A DNA stretch of 64,000 bases, from the NCBI GenBank assembly GCA_024128875.1, contig JAMYFF010000008.1:182599-246598 (forward strand), written 5' to 3'. Each line of letters opens with the position of its first letter. Positions within the stretch are counted from its first letter, which is position 1. The position numbers and the translations under genes were made by a program. The stretch is from Salinilacustrithrix flava. Its GTDB lineage: Bacteria; Actinomycetota; Acidimicrobiia; Acidimicrobiales; Salinilacustritrichaceae. Under the pieces are notes generated by a model, which saw only the letters and a program-made list of their open reading frames with translations, searched no databases and was not told the DNA's origin. This document shows, piece after piece, positions 36,597 to 46,052 of this stretch.

Positions 36597-37375
36597 GCGC
36601 CGCGCCGACCCCGGAGGCCATCTACGAACGAGCAGAGGAGGAAGGCCGTCGACGCCTGTCGATGCCGCTGCTGGAGCAGATCGCCACCGGCTTCATCGCC
36701 GGCGTCACCATCGTCTTCGGCATCGTCGCGCTCGGCATCACCGAAGCCCTGGTCGAGCCCGAGCTCGGGCACGGCATCGCCGCGCTCGCCGGTGCCCTGG
36801 CGTTCGGCATCGGCGTGGTCTTCCTCGTCGTCGGCCGGACCGAGCTGTTCTCGGAGAACTTCTTCGATCCCGTCGCGGCAGCGCTCGACGCCGACGACGA
36901 GCCGCTGTGGGGACGGCTGGCGAGGTTGTGGACGTCGACCCTCGGCCTGAACCTCGTCGGGGGCGGCGTGCTCGTGGCCCTGCTCACCGTCGAGGGCGCG
37001 CTGCCGGATGGCTCGTCCGAGACGCTGGTCCGGGTGGCCGAGGACATCGCCGCCAAGTCCTGGGAGGCCACGATCGTGCGGTCGATCCTGGCCGGGGCCC
37101 TGGTCACGCTGCTCTCGTACATGCTCGCGGCTTCCGGCACCGTGACCGCCCGGATCCTCGTGTCCTTCGCTGTCGGGTTCCTGCTCGCCCTCGGCCCGTT
37201 CGACCACGTCGTCGTGTCGGTGCTCCACCTGCTGTTCGGGGTCTGGGAGTCCGACACCGTCGGCTACGCCGACACGGCCCAGAACCTGGGTCTGGCGACC
37301 CTCGGCAACGTCGTCGGCGGGCTGTTCCTCATCACGTTCACGCACTCGGCGCAGGTCAGGGCCAGCCGGTCGTGA
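36593..37375 (+). CDS. Formate/nitrite transporter family protein
   Basis: 260 residues with six predicted helices in the FNT aquaporin-like fold: TGFIAGVTIVFGIVALGI, GVVFLVVGRTELFSENFFDPV (the conserved loop), and later LATLGNVVGGLFLITF. It matches the YfdC-like branch more than FocA. ATG overlaps the kinase stop (ATGA), tying it to the two-component system. Confidence 0.85.
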   Translation: MSAAPTPEAIYERAEEEGRRRLSMPLLEQIATGFIAGVTIVFGIVALGITEALVEPELGHGIAALAGALAFGIGVVFLVVGRTELFSENFFDPVAAALDADDEPLWGRLARLWTSTLGLNLVGGGVLVALLTVEGALPDGSSETLVRVAEDIAAKSWEATIVRSILAGALVTLLSYMLAASGTVTARILVSFAVGFLLALGPFDHVVVSVLHLLFGVWESDTVGYADTAQNLGLATLGNVVGGLFLITFTHSAQVRASRS

Positions 37376-37446
37376 CCGCTGCGGGGTCTCGATGCTCCTG
37401 CGGCTGGAGACAGAGGCCCTGACGACACCAGCGGACGGGGACACCG

Positions 37447-38277
37447 ATGACGAACGCACACCAGACCACTGCCCGGGCGAGGAGCGCAGCGAACGGCGAC
37501 TGGAAGGAGACCATGGGCCGGGTCGGCCTGGTCGGCCGGGGCGTCATGTACTCCGTGATCGGCCTCCTCGCCATCCAGCTCGCCCTCGGTGACGCCGGCC
37601 AGGACGCCTCGAGCAGCGGAGCGATCGAGTGGATCGCCGGCCAGCCCCTCGGCAAGTTCCTGCTCGTCGCCCTCACGGTCTCGCTCTTCGCCCTCGCCGG
37701 GTGGCGGCTGCTGGATGCAGCCGTCGGTGACCCGGTGGAGGGCTCCGAGGCCACGGATCGCGCCGAGTTCGCCATCAAGGGCGTCGTGTACCTCGGGCTC
37801 GCCATCGGTGCGCTCACCACGACCGTCTCGAACTGGAACGGGTCCGGCGGCGGCTCGGGCGGCGGCTCCGGTGACAGCGGCAGCCAGCAGGCCACGGCAA
37901 CGGTCCTCGAGTGGCCGGCCGGCCAGTGGATCGTCACGGCGGTCGGGCTCGGCATCATCGGGTACGCCATCTACATGTTCAAGAAGCACGTGATGGACGA
38001 GGAGTTCCTCCAGCGGCTCTCGACGAGCGAGGACTGGGTCGAGAAGCTCGGGCGGGGCGGCTACGCCGCTCGCTCGGCGATCTTCCTCGTCATCGGCTGG
38101 TTCCTGGTCCAGGCGGGCCTGACCCACGAGCCCGGTGAGACCAAGGGGCTGTCCGGCGCCCTCCAGGAGATCTCCGGCCAGAGCTGGGGCCAGCTCCTGC
38201 TGCTCGCGGTCGCCGTCGGCCTGCTGGCCTTCGGTCTCTTCAGCCTGGCCGAGGCCAAGTACCGCCGCGACGCTTGA
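37447..38277 (+). CDS. DUF1206 membrane protein
   Basis: 276 residues with three DUF1206 repeats, each a helix pair beginning with a Gly-rich, Arg-containing turn (GLVGRGVMYSVIGLL; AEFAIKGVVYLGLAIG; GRGGYAARSAIFLVIGW). A flexible linker of Gly/Ser (GSGGGSGGGSGDSGS) separates repeats two and three. Function unknown. Convergent with the AlaX gene, 17 bases apart. Confidence 0.9.
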   Translation: MTNAHQTTARARSAANGDWKETMGRVGLVGRGVMYSVIGLLAIQLALGDAGQDASSSGAIEWIAGQPLGKFLLVALTVSLFALAGWRLLDAAVGDPVEGSEATDRAEFAIKGVVYLGLAIGALTTTVSNWNGSGGGSGGGSGDSGSQQATATVLEWPAGQWIVTAVGLGIIGYAIYMFKKHVMDEEFLQRLSTSEDWVEKLGRGGYAARSAIFLVIGWFLVQAGLTHEPGETKGLSGALQEISGQSWGQLLLLAVAVGLLAFGLFSLAEAKYRRDA

Positions 38278-38294
38278 GCGACGGGTCGCGCCGC

Positions 38295-39023
38295 TCAGGG
38301 CGCGTCGACCACCTCGAGGCGGATGCGCTTGTTGCCCTTGCCCTTGGACTCGGTCTTCGTGATCCGGATGCGCCCGACCTCACCCGTGTGCGCGACGTGG
38401 GTGCCGCCGTCGGCCTGCTTGTCGAGGCCGACGATGTCCACGACGCGGATCTCCGGCACGGACTCCGGGATGAGGTTCACCTTGGTCCGGATGAGGTCCT
38501 CGTCCTGCACCGCCACGGAGCGGGGCAGGAACGTGACCTCGATGGGGCGGTCGGCGGCGAGCTCGATGTTCACCAGGTCCTCGACCCGCTCCTTGAACCC
38601 CTCGGGAAGGGGATCGAACTCGAAGTCCATGCGAGCCGACAGCGGCTCCATGTTGCCGCCCGTGACGGGCACGCCCCACTCGTTCCAGATCACCCCGCAC
38701 AGCACGTGGAGCGCGGTGTGCGTGCGCATGAGGTCGTGGCGGCGCTGCCAGTCGAGCTGGCCGGTGACCGGGTCGCCGACCGCAGGCAGGTCACCACCCT
38801 CGAGCGCATGCCACACGACGGTTCCCTCCTTGCGCACGGAGGTGACCGTCCGGTGGCCGGAGGGCGTCTCGAGCGTGCCGGTGTCGTGGGGTTGGCCGCC
38901 CCCGGTCGGGTAGAAGGCGGTCCGGTCCAGCGCCACACGACCGCCGTCGGCGTCCACGTCGGTCACGCTGGCCTCGAAGGTCCGCAGGTGGGCGTCGCGC
39001 AGGTAGAGCAGCTCGGTCTCCAT
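38295..39023 (-). CDS. Alanyl-tRNA editing protein (AlaX-like)
   Basis: 242 residues, matching the free-standing editing domain of AlaRS: N-terminal FYPTGGGQPHDTG, the HTALHVL zinc-binding helix and the C-terminal DKQADGGTHVAHTGEVG region, where other members have C-x-x-x-H; here the position carries no Cys, so the zinc site is altered. It hydrolyses Ser- or Gly-tRNA(Ala). ATG eight bases after CAGACT, divergent from a lipoprotein gene. Confidence 0.85.
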   Translation of the reverse strand: METELLYLRDAHLRTFEASVTDVDADGGRVALDRTAFYPTGGGQPHDTGTLETPSGHRTVTSVRKEGTVVWHALEGGDLPAVGDPVTGQLDWQRRHDLMRTHTALHVLCGVIWNEWGVPVTGGNMEPLSARMDFEFDPLPEGFKERVEDLVNIELAADRPIEVTFLPRSVAVQDEDLIRTKVNLIPESVPEIRVVDIVGLDKQADGGTHVAHTGEVGRIRITKTESKGKGNKRIRLEVVDAP

Positions 39024-39087
39024 CGATGCCGAGTCTGGTCCATCCACGCAGGCACGCACCGACGACCTCCGCCCTAGCCTCCGTCCC

Positions 39088-40470
39088 ATCGCTGCGCCCT
39101 CCCCTCGCCGACGACGCCGGTGGCCGTCGGGCCTCCTGGCCGCCACCCTGCTGGCCGCCGCCTGCACCTCCGGGGGAGACGAGGTCGCCCGACCCGATGC
39201 CGGCGACCCGGCTCCGGCGCCCGCGGTCCGCTGCCCAGACGGATCGGAGATCCCGGATGCCCCTCCCGCCGGAGCGCTGCCGAGCATCGACGCGACGTCG
39301 GCCGGCCCCGAGCCGCGGGACGGCGCCCTCGACGTCGGCACCCTGCTCCCGCTCTCGGGCGAGCTCGCCTTCCTCGGCCCGGCCGCCGTCGCCGGCGTGG
39401 AGCTCGCGGTCGCCGACGTCACCGAGGCGGGCGGCGTGCTGGGAGCGCCGGTCGGGCTCCGCCACGGCGACTCGGCCGACGGGACACCGGGTGCGGCGGA
39501 GGGCGAGGCCGCCCGGTTGCTGGGCGCCGGCGTCGATGTCCTGATCGGTCCGCTCTCCTCAGGCGCGGCCGCGCGCGTGCTCCCCCAGGTGGTCGACGCG
39601 GACGCGGTGCTGGTGTCGCCGGCGGCGACCTCGGGCGGGCTCGACGCGCTCGACGGGTCGGGCCGGCTCTTCCGCACCGGGCCCACCGAGGCGCTCCAGG
39701 GTCGGGCGCTCGCCGACCTCGTCCGGGCCGACGGACACCGCTCGGTCGCGATCGCCGCGCGCGACGACGACCACGGCCGGACCGTGGCCGATGCGCTGGT
39801 CGAGCAGCTGACGGCCACCGGCGGCACCGTCGCCAGCCGGGTCGACCACGACCCTGCCGCCGCCGACCTCGGCCCGACCGTGGTGCAAGAGCTCGACCTG
39901 GCCGCCGATGCGATCGTGCTGGTCGGTCTGGCCGAGACCGCCGCCGTGCTCGACGCGCTGGTCGCCGCCGACCAGGGTCCCCGGGAGCGGCCCGTGTACG
40001 GGACCGACGGGAACCTCGGCGAGCGCCTCGGCGACCTGGTCGAGGACCGGACCGAGCTGGCCTGCATGCGTGGGCTGCTCCCCGCCGCCCCGCCCGAGCC
40101 CGGGTTCGCGAGCCGGGTCCGGTCCCACGACCCGGCCCTGGCCGAGGTCGACGACGCCGGCCTCGATCTCGCCGCCGAGTCCTACGACGCCGTGGTGCTC
40201 GCCGCGCTGGCTGCGGAGACCGCTGGTTCTGCGTCCGGCGCCGGGATCGCAGCCTCCCTCGCCGCGGTGTCGGGCGGCGGGACCACGTGCCGGGAGCCGG
40301 CGGCGTGCCTCGACCTGATCGCCGACGGGGTCGACATCGCCTACGTCGGCGAGACCGGGCCGATCACCCTGGACGAGGCGGGCAACCGCTCCGACGGACG
40401 GCTCACCGTGGTCGCGTTCGACGCCGATGGGCACCTGGCCCGGCTGGGCGCCGCTCCCGCCCGATCGTGA
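39088..40470 (+). CDS. ABC branched-chain amino-acid-type substrate-binding lipoprotein, no standard start codon
   Basis: The open frame after the in-frame stop at 39004 has no ATG, GTG or TTG before the signal peptide (RRRRRWPSGLLAATLLAAAC). A TAGCCT -10 (39075-39080) is followed seven bases later by ATC at 39088, exactly where other leaderless genes have ATG, so I place the start there (460 residues). Periplasmic-binding-protein type 1 fold, parallel in sequence to the next gene (GTLLPLSGELAFLGPAAVAG; LQGRALADLV). It may be an ATC start, a mutated start or a base-call error. Confidence 0.7.
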   Translation: MAAPSPRRRRRWPSGLLAATLLAAACTSGGDEVARPDAGDPAPAPAVRCPDGSEIPDAPPAGALPSIDATSAGPEPRDGALDVGTLLPLSGELAFLGPAAVAGVELAVADVTEAGGVLGAPVGLRHGDSADGTPGAAEGEAARLLGAGVDVLIGPLSSGAAARVLPQVVDADAVLVSPAATSGGLDALDGSGRLFRTGPTEALQGRALADLVRADGHRSVAIAARDDDHGRTVADALVEQLTATGGTVASRVDHDPAAADLGPTVVQELDLAADAIVLVGLAETAAVLDALVAADQGPRERPVYGTDGNLGERLGDLVEDRTELACMRGLLPAAPPEPGFASRVRSHDPALAEVDDAGLDLAAESYDAVVLAALAAETAGSASGAGIAASLAAVSGGGTTCREPAACLDLIADGVDIAYVGETGPITLDEAGNRSDGRLTVVAFDADGHLARLGAAPARS

Positions 40471-40565
40471 GCCGAAACCCGGCATTCACGTCCAACGCCC
40501 CCACGACCCGGCCCAGAACGGTACTCTCGTGCTCCCTGTTGGTGAACACAAAGGAAACCCATCAC

Positions 40566-41900
40566 ATGCGCAAGCCAGGCAAGTTCCGCCTGCTCGTGGC
40601 GCTGTTCCTGTCCTTGTCTCTCGTCGCTGCCGCGTGCGGCGACGACGACGACGAGGCCACGGACACGACCGACGACACGGCGACCGATACCGAAGAGACC
40701 ACCGAGACCGAAGAGACGACCGAAGACGCAGCCGGTGCCACCGACTGCGAGGTCGGCGAGGGCGACGGCACCCTGAAGATCGGCACCGTGCTGCCCGAGA
40801 CCGGCAACCTTGCCTTCCTCGGCCCGCCGGAGTTCGCAGCTGCGGAGCTCGCCGTCCAGGACATCAACGCCGCCGGCGGCGTCCTCGACGCCGACGTGGA
40901 GCTGTTCCAGGGCGACTCTGGCGACACGTCCACCGACGTGGCCTCCCAGACCGTGGACCGTCACCTGAACGAGGGCGTCGACGCCTTCATCGGTGCCGCC
41001 TCCTCCGGCGTGTCCTTCACCTTCATCGACAAGGTGACCGGCGCCTGCAAGATCCACTTCAGCCCGGCCAACACGTCCCCGGACTTCACCGACTACGACG
41101 ACAACGGTCTGTACTTCCGCACCGCTCCGTCCGACGTCCTCCAGGGCCGCGTGCTCGCCGACCTCGTCGTCGCTGACGGCAACGAGAGCGCCACGGTCAT
41201 GGCCCTGCAGGATCCCTACGGTGAGGGCCTGCTGCAGTACACCGTCGAGCCCCTCGAGGAGCAGGGCGTCGTCGTCGACGAGGAGTTCGTCTACGACCCC
41301 TTCGCCGAGAACTTCGACGCTGAGGTCCAGCGCGTCGTCGACGCCGACAGCGATGCCCTCGTGCTCATCGGCTTCGATGAGTCGGCCCGCATCCTGACCG
41401 GCCTCTTCGAGAACGGCTTCACGCCCGACTCCAAGAGCATCTACCTGGTCGATGGCAACGTCGGCAACGCCCTCGGCGAGCAGGTCTCGGCCTCGATGGT
41501 CGGCATCAAGGGCACGCTGCCCGCCGCCGAGATCACCGAGGACTTCCGGTCCCGCCTCCTCGAGGTCGACCCGGAGCTCGAGGACTTCTCCTACGCTCCG
41601 GAGACCTACGACGCCGTGGTCATCACCGCCCTCGCCGCCCTCGTGGCCGAGAGCGACGATGCCGTGGCGATCGCCGAGGAGATCAACGGCGTCACCCGCG
41701 ACGGTGAGAAGTGCACCAGCTTCGAAGAGTGCAAGGGCATGATCGAAGAGGGCACCGACATCGACTACGACGGTCCTTCGGGCCCGCAGACGTTCGGTGA
41801 GGCCGGCGAGCCCAGCGAGGCGAGCTTCGCCATCCTGCAGTACGGCGAGGGCAACACCATCGACGACTCGCTCACCGAGTACCGGTTCGCAGAGCTCTAG
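40566..41900 (+). CDS. Branched-chain amino-acid ABC transporter substrate-binding lipoprotein
   Basis: 444 residues. Lipobox signal (LVALFLSLSLVAAAC), an Asp/Glu/Thr-rich linker of about 40 residues, then the LivJ/LivK-type fold (GTVLPETGNLAFLGPPEF, FIGAASSGVSFTFIDKV, FSPANTSPDF). Two cysteine pairs near the C-terminus (KCTSFEEC) probably bond. ATG preceded by AAGGAA; TACTCT at 40522 is a likely -10. Adjacent to a diverged paralogue (39088) and convergent with livHMGF, which should be its permease. Confidence 0.93.
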   Translation: MRKPGKFRLLVALFLSLSLVAAACGDDDDEATDTTDDTATDTEETTETEETTEDAAGATDCEVGEGDGTLKIGTVLPETGNLAFLGPPEFAAAELAVQDINAAGGVLDADVELFQGDSGDTSTDVASQTVDRHLNEGVDAFIGAASSGVSFTFIDKVTGACKIHFSPANTSPDFTDYDDNGLYFRTAPSDVLQGRVLADLVVADGNESATVMALQDPYGEGLLQYTVEPLEEQGVVVDEEFVYDPFAENFDAEVQRVVDADSDALVLIGFDESARILTGLFENGFTPDSKSIYLVDGNVGNALGEQVSASMVGIKGTLPAAEITEDFRSRLLEVDPELEDFSYAPETYDAVVITALAALVAESDDAVAIAEEINGVTRDGEKCTSFEECKGMIEEGTDIDYDGPSGPQTFGEAGEPSEASFAILQYGEGNTIDDSLTEYRFAEL

Positions 41901-41926
41901 ACCTGAGCTGAGCACCAGAACCTGAG

Positions 41927-41952
41927 GAGGCCGGGCCCACGGGCCCGGCCTC
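41927..41952. terminator. Bidirectional-type terminator hairpin
   Basis: Perfect 12-bp inverted repeat GAGGCCGGGCCC / GGGCCCGGCCTC with a two-base centre, 26 bases after the binding-protein stop and between two convergent transcription units. Confidence 0.8.
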
Positions 41953-42042
41953 TTCGCGTGCTGGGCCGGCGCAGCTGGCGTCGACGCCGGCGGGGCGCGC
42001 GACGTGGGAACTGCCAGAACGGGAGGGGCTCGCGGCCCGGGT

Positions 42043-42777
42043 TCAGCGGTTGGCTGCGAGGGTGCCGAGGTAGAGCTCGACGACCTTGGGGTCCTCGAGC
42101 AGCTCCCGGCCGGAGCCGGTGTACGCGTTGGCGCCCTGGTCCAGGACGTAGCCGCGGTCGCAGATCTGCAGGCACTTGCTGGCGTTCTGCTCGACCATGA
42201 GGATCGAGACGCCGGCCTCGTTGATGCGACGGCAGCGCAGGAACACGTCGTCCTGCAGCGCCGGGGAGAGCCCGGCGGAGGGCTCGTCGAGCAGCAGCAC
42301 GCTCGGCTCCATCATGAGCGCCCGGCCCATGGCGAGCATCTGGCGCTCGCCGCCGGAGAGGGCACCGGCGCGCTGGTCCTTGCGCTCACCGAGGCGGGGG
42401 AACATCTCCACCACGCGGTCGAAGGAGCCCTTGAACATCTTGGGGCGCAGGAACACGCCCATCTCCAGGTTCTCCTTCACCGTGAGGCGAGGGAACACGT
42501 TGTTGTTCTGGGGCACGTAGCCCACACCCCGCTCCACCAGCTCGTGGGCCTTGCGGTTGGCGATGTCCTCGCCCCGCAGGGTCACGCCGCCGTCGCGGAC
42601 GGGGATGAGGCCGAAGACGGCCTTGAGGCAGGTGGACTTGCCGGCGCCGTTGGGCCCGATGATGCCCACCAGCTCGCCGTCGTTGACGGTGATGTTGCAG
42701 CCGTTGAGGATGTTGACGCCCGGCAGGTAGCCGGCGACGAGCTCGTCGGCGACGAGGAGCGGTTCATCCTTGGCCAT
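42043..42777 (-). CDS. livF: High-affinity branched-chain amino-acid ABC transporter ATP-binding protein
   Basis: 244 residues. Walker A GPNGAGKST, Q-loop YVPQNNNVFPRLTV (the LivF form), signature LSGGERQMLAMGRAL, Walker B VLLLDEPSAGLSP, and the H-loop position is Gln (MVEQNA), as usual in LivF. One-base overlap with livG. Last gene of livHMGF. Confidence 0.95.
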   Translation of the reverse strand: MAKDEPLLVADELVAGYLPGVNILNGCNITVNDGELVGIIGPNGAGKSTCLKAVFGLIPVRDGGVTLRGEDIANRKAHELVERGVGYVPQNNNVFPRLTVKENLEMGVFLRPKMFKGSFDRVVEMFPRLGERKDQRAGALSGGERQMLAMGRALMMEPSVLLLDEPSAGLSPALQDDVFLRCRRINEAGVSILMVEQNASKCLQICDRGYVLDQGANAYTGSGRELLEDPKVVELYLGTLAANR

Positions 42778-43631
42778 CAGTGCTTCTCCGGGTCCAGCTC
42801 GATGGTGCCCAGGTCGATCTCGTGGGCGGTGCCGAGGTAGGCGTCGATGACGGCCTGGTTCTTGCCGATCGAGGCGTGGGAGCCCTCGGCGATGATCGAA
42901 CCCTCGGCCATCACGACCACCCAGTCGGAGATGTCGCGGACGACGTCCATGTCGTGCTCGACGAAGACGACCGTGAGGCCCTCGTCCTTGAGCTCCTTGA
43001 CGTGCTGGAGCAACGACTGGGTGAGGGCGGGGTTCACGCCGGCCATGGGCTCGTCGAGGCAGATGACCTCGGGGTCGGCCATGAGGGCACGGGCCATCTC
43101 CAGCAGCTTGCGCTGGCCACCGGACAGCTCGCCGGCGTAGTCGTCACGCTTCTCGTACAGCTTGAAGCGCTTGAGGAGCTCGTCGGCACGGGCTTCGATC
43201 TCGCGCTCCTGGTTGCCCCAGATGGGCCTGATCAGGGCCTTGAACGGGTTCTCGCCGACCTGGCCGACGGCGCCGAGCTTCATGTTCTCGATGACCGACA
43301 GCTTGGACAGCGCCTTGGTGAGCTGGAACGTGCGCACCAGGCCCTTGCGGGCAACCTTGTAGGCGGGCACGCCCTCGAGCGGCTCGCCCTTGAACTGGAA
43401 CGTGCCGGCGGTGACCTCGTCGAAGCCGGTGATGAGGTTGAAGAAGGTGGTCTTGCCCGCACCGTTGGGCCCGATCAGGCCGGTGATGGCGTTGGCCTGG
43501 ATCTCGAGGTGGTCGACGTCGACGGCGGTGATGCCGCCGAAGCGCCGCACCAGACCATCCACGGACAGGATCGTGTCCCGCTTGGGGGATCCGGGCCGGG
43601 GTTCGACCTGGTCGAAGGCGTCAGTGGTCAT
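42777..43631 (-). CDS. livG: High-affinity branched-chain amino-acid ABC transporter ATP-binding protein
   Basis: 284 residues. Walker A GPNGAGKTT, signature LSGGQRKLLEMARAL, Walker B VICLDEPMAGVNP, H-loop VFVEHDMDVV and the C-terminal BCA_ABC_TP extension ending VIDAYLGT. The N-terminal 20 residues are unconserved. Overlaps livM by 11 bases. Confidence 0.95.
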   Translation of the reverse strand: MTTDAFDQVEPRPGSPKRDTILSVDGLVRRFGGITAVDVDHLEIQANAITGLIGPNGAGKTTFFNLITGFDEVTAGTFQFKGEPLEGVPAYKVARKGLVRTFQLTKALSKLSVIENMKLGAVGQVGENPFKALIRPIWGNQEREIEARADELLKRFKLYEKRDDYAGELSGGQRKLLEMARALMADPEVICLDEPMAGVNPALTQSLLQHVKELKDEGLTVVFVEHDMDVVRDISDWVVVMAEGSIIAEGSHASIGKNQAVIDAYLGTAHEIDLGTIELDPEKH

Positions 43632-44610
43632 CGAGGGCCACCTCCCGCTTGTTGCCGAACAGACCCTGCTGGCGGAAGATCATGAGCGCTGCGAGCAGGC
43701 CACCGGCGATGATGAAGCGGACCTGGCCGGCCTGGACGCCGTCCATCAGCCAGGTCGGGATGTGGTCGTTCGCGATCGCCTGGCGCAGCGAGACGTCGGT
43801 GAACTGGATGATGCCCCAGAAGAGCATCGAGCCGACGACCGGACCGAAGACCCGCCCGGCGCCGCCGAGGATGAGGGCGGTGAAGGCGAAGAAGGTCGTC
43901 GGGGTGAAGAACTGGTCGGGCTGCACCGACTGCTGCTCCAGGGTGAGCATGATGCCGCCGAGGGCGCCGAACATGCCGCCCAGGATCAGGCTCTGCATCT
44001 TGTACCAGGTGACGTTCTTGCCGAGGCTGCGCACGGCGTCCTCGTCCTCGCGGATGGCCTTGAGCACCCGCCCCCAGGGGCTGCGGACCAGCAGGTAGGT
44101 GAGGACCATGCACAGCACGACCACACCCCAACCCACGACCATGAACCACAGCTCGCGCTCGGAGAAGCTGACGATGCCGAGGTCGAGCCCGCTGTCGATG
44201 GGGTTGTTGTCGTAGAAGCCCCGGCCGATGCCGTTGAGGCCACCGGACCCACCCGTGACCTCGCTGTACTGGGTGGACTTCACGATGCGTCTGATGATCT
44301 CGGCCGCGGCGATGGTGACGATGGCGAGGTAGTCAGCCCGGAGGCGCAGGGTGGGCAGGCCGAGGAAGAAGGCGAGCAGCACCGACAGCACGATGCCGAA
44401 CAGGGCCGCCGGGCCGATGGTCCAGCCCCACTGGGTGATGGCGATGCCGGTGCCGTAGGCACCGGCCGCCATGAACCCGGCCTGGCCGAAGTTGAGCAGC
44501 CCGGTGTAGCCGTAGTGGATGTTGAGGCCGATGGCCGCCAGGGCGAAGACGACGGCGTTCTTGGTGACCATCGCCTCCAGGGTCGACTCGATGATGATGC
44601 TCCAGTTCAT
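43621..44610 (-). CDS. livM: Branched-chain amino-acid ABC transporter permease
   Basis: 329 residues, about eight to nine helices; LivM signatures GLNIHYGYTGLLNFGQAGFMAAGAYG in parts, the EAA-like loop LVRSPWGRVLKAIREDEDAVRSLGKN and LGGAGRVFGPVVGS. Three bases separate it from livH. Confidence 0.94.
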   Translation of the reverse strand: MNWSIIIESTLEAMVTKNAVVFALAAIGLNIHYGYTGLLNFGQAGFMAAGAYGTGIAITQWGWTIGPAALFGIVLSVLLAFFLGLPTLRLRADYLAIVTIAAAEIIRRIVKSTQYSEVTGGSGGLNGIGRGFYDNNPIDSGLDLGIVSFSERELWFMVVGWGVVVLCMVLTYLLVRSPWGRVLKAIREDEDAVRSLGKNVTWYKMQSLILGGMFGALGGIMLTLEQQSVQPDQFFTPTTFFAFTALILGGAGRVFGPVVGSMLFWGIIQFTDVSLRQAIANDHIPTWLMDGVQAGQVRFIIAGGLLAALMIFRQQGLFGNKREVALDDH

Positions 44611-44613
44611 CGA

Positions 44614-45987
44614 TCAGCCCACCCGTTCCTTGCGGCCCAGGATGCCCTGGGGGCGTACCAGCAGGATGAAGGCGAGGATCAGGAGCGCAGCCACGTTCTT
44701 CAGCTCGGAGGAGATGACGAGGGTCGACAGCTGCACGGCGAGGCCGACGATGATGCTGCCGACCAGGGCGCCGTAGGCGGTGCCGAGGCCACCGAGGGTG
44801 ACGCCGGCGAACATCAGCAGCAGCAGCTGGAAGCCACCCTGCCAGCTGACCTGCTCGGTGAGGCCGAGGAAGATGCCGCCGACCGCCGCCAGCCCGCTGC
44901 CGACGGCCCACACGACGAGGATGACCTTCTCGACGTCGATGCCGGAGGACTCGGCCAGGTCCCGGTTGTCGGCCACGGCCCGGGTGGCCTTGCCGATGCG
45001 GGTGCCGCCGAGGGCGAGGGCCACGAGCACCAGCAGGATGATCGACACCACGACGATCCAGATGTCCTTGCGCACCATGGTGATGTTCAGGAACTCGATG
45101 GTGTCGGTCTGGATCGCGTACTGGTCGAAGGGCCGGGTGCGGCCGCCGAACTGGTACAGGAAGATGTAGCGCAGCACCAGCGACAGGCCGATGGACACGA
45201 CGAGCATGGCGATGAGGCTCGTGCCTCGGTTGCGCAGCGGTCTCCAGAACCCCCGGTCGAACCCACCACCGAACACCCCGGCGAGCAGGACAGCGATCGG
45301 CCCGGCGATGAGGAGGTGCAACCCGAAGGTCACGTTGAACAGGTAGGCGAGCAGGGCGCCGAAGGTGACGACCTCGCCGTGGGCGAAGTTCACCAGCCCG
45401 GTGGTGCCGTAGATGAGGCTGAGGCCGACGGCCGACATGGCGATGATGAGGCCGAACTTGAACCCCTCGAAGGCCAGCTGGGGGACCTGGGCGATCTTGG
45501 TCGAGCCGCTGGAGCGCTCGCGCGCCTCGCCCTCGACGAGGGGGAACAGGACGGTGCGCTGCTGTCCCGGGCTCAACGAGAAGGTCGTGGTGCCCCGCTC
45601 CTCGCTCCGCAGCGAGATGCCGTCGGGGATGGTGTCGGGGTTGACCGTGAAGGTGTACTCACCCGGCTCGGGCAGCTCGAGCAGGAAGGTGCCGTCCTCG
45701 GCGGTGGTGTCGATGGCGACCTCCTCGCCGTCGGCGCCGGTGGCCGAGATCTCGACCCCTTCGACGGGGACCTCGTTGTCCTCTTCGTCGTCGTACTTCA
45801 GCGAGCCGACCACGGAGGCGATGGACTCGTCCTCGGCGGCCTCCTCGGCCTCCGGGGTGGCCTCGGGATCGCCCGGTTCCTCCGTGGCGTCCTGCGCGCT
45901 GGCGGCCCCGGCCCCCACGAAGGAGAAGCCGAGGACTGACGTGAGGGCGACGAGCAGGAGCAGCAACCTGCGAGGAGCGGCGGGCAC
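44614..45987 (-). CDS. livH: LivH permease fused to an N-terminal extracytoplasmic domain
   Basis: 457 residues against about 290 for a usual LivH. Start GTG 45987 gives a signal peptide (LLLLLVALTSVLGFSFVGAGAASA), an acidic linker (ATEEPGDPEATPEAEEAAED), a carboxypeptidase-regulatory-like beta-sandwich (about 60-145, VEGVEISATGADGEE, EDGTFLLELPEPGEYTF), and then the LivH membrane domain (LSLIYGTTGLVNFAHGEVV, the EAA loop TRAVADNRDLAESSGID, AGVTLGGLGTAYGALVGS). TATGAT lies nine bases before the GTG. Confidence 0.88.
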   Translation of the reverse strand: MPAAPRRLLLLLVALTSVLGFSFVGAGAASAQDATEEPGDPEATPEAEEAAEDESIASVVGSLKYDDEEDNEVPVEGVEISATGADGEEVAIDTTAEDGTFLLELPEPGEYTFTVNPDTIPDGISLRSEERGTTTFSLSPGQQRTVLFPLVEGEARERSSGSTKIAQVPQLAFEGFKFGLIIAMSAVGLSLIYGTTGLVNFAHGEVVTFGALLAYLFNVTFGLHLLIAGPIAVLLAGVFGGGFDRGFWRPLRNRGTSLIAMLVVSIGLSLVLRYIFLYQFGGRTRPFDQYAIQTDTIEFLNITMVRKDIWIVVVSIILLVLVALALGGTRIGKATRAVADNRDLAESSGIDVEKVILVVWAVGSGLAAVGGIFLGLTEQVSWQGGFQLLLLMFAGVTLGGLGTAYGALVGSIIVGLAVQLSTLVISSELKNVAALLILAFILLVRPQGILGRKERVG

Positions 45988-46052
45988 GATCGGGGGATCA
46001 TAGGCAACTGAACACGTGACGCCAGACACCCCGGCGATTCGCGCAGTTCCGC

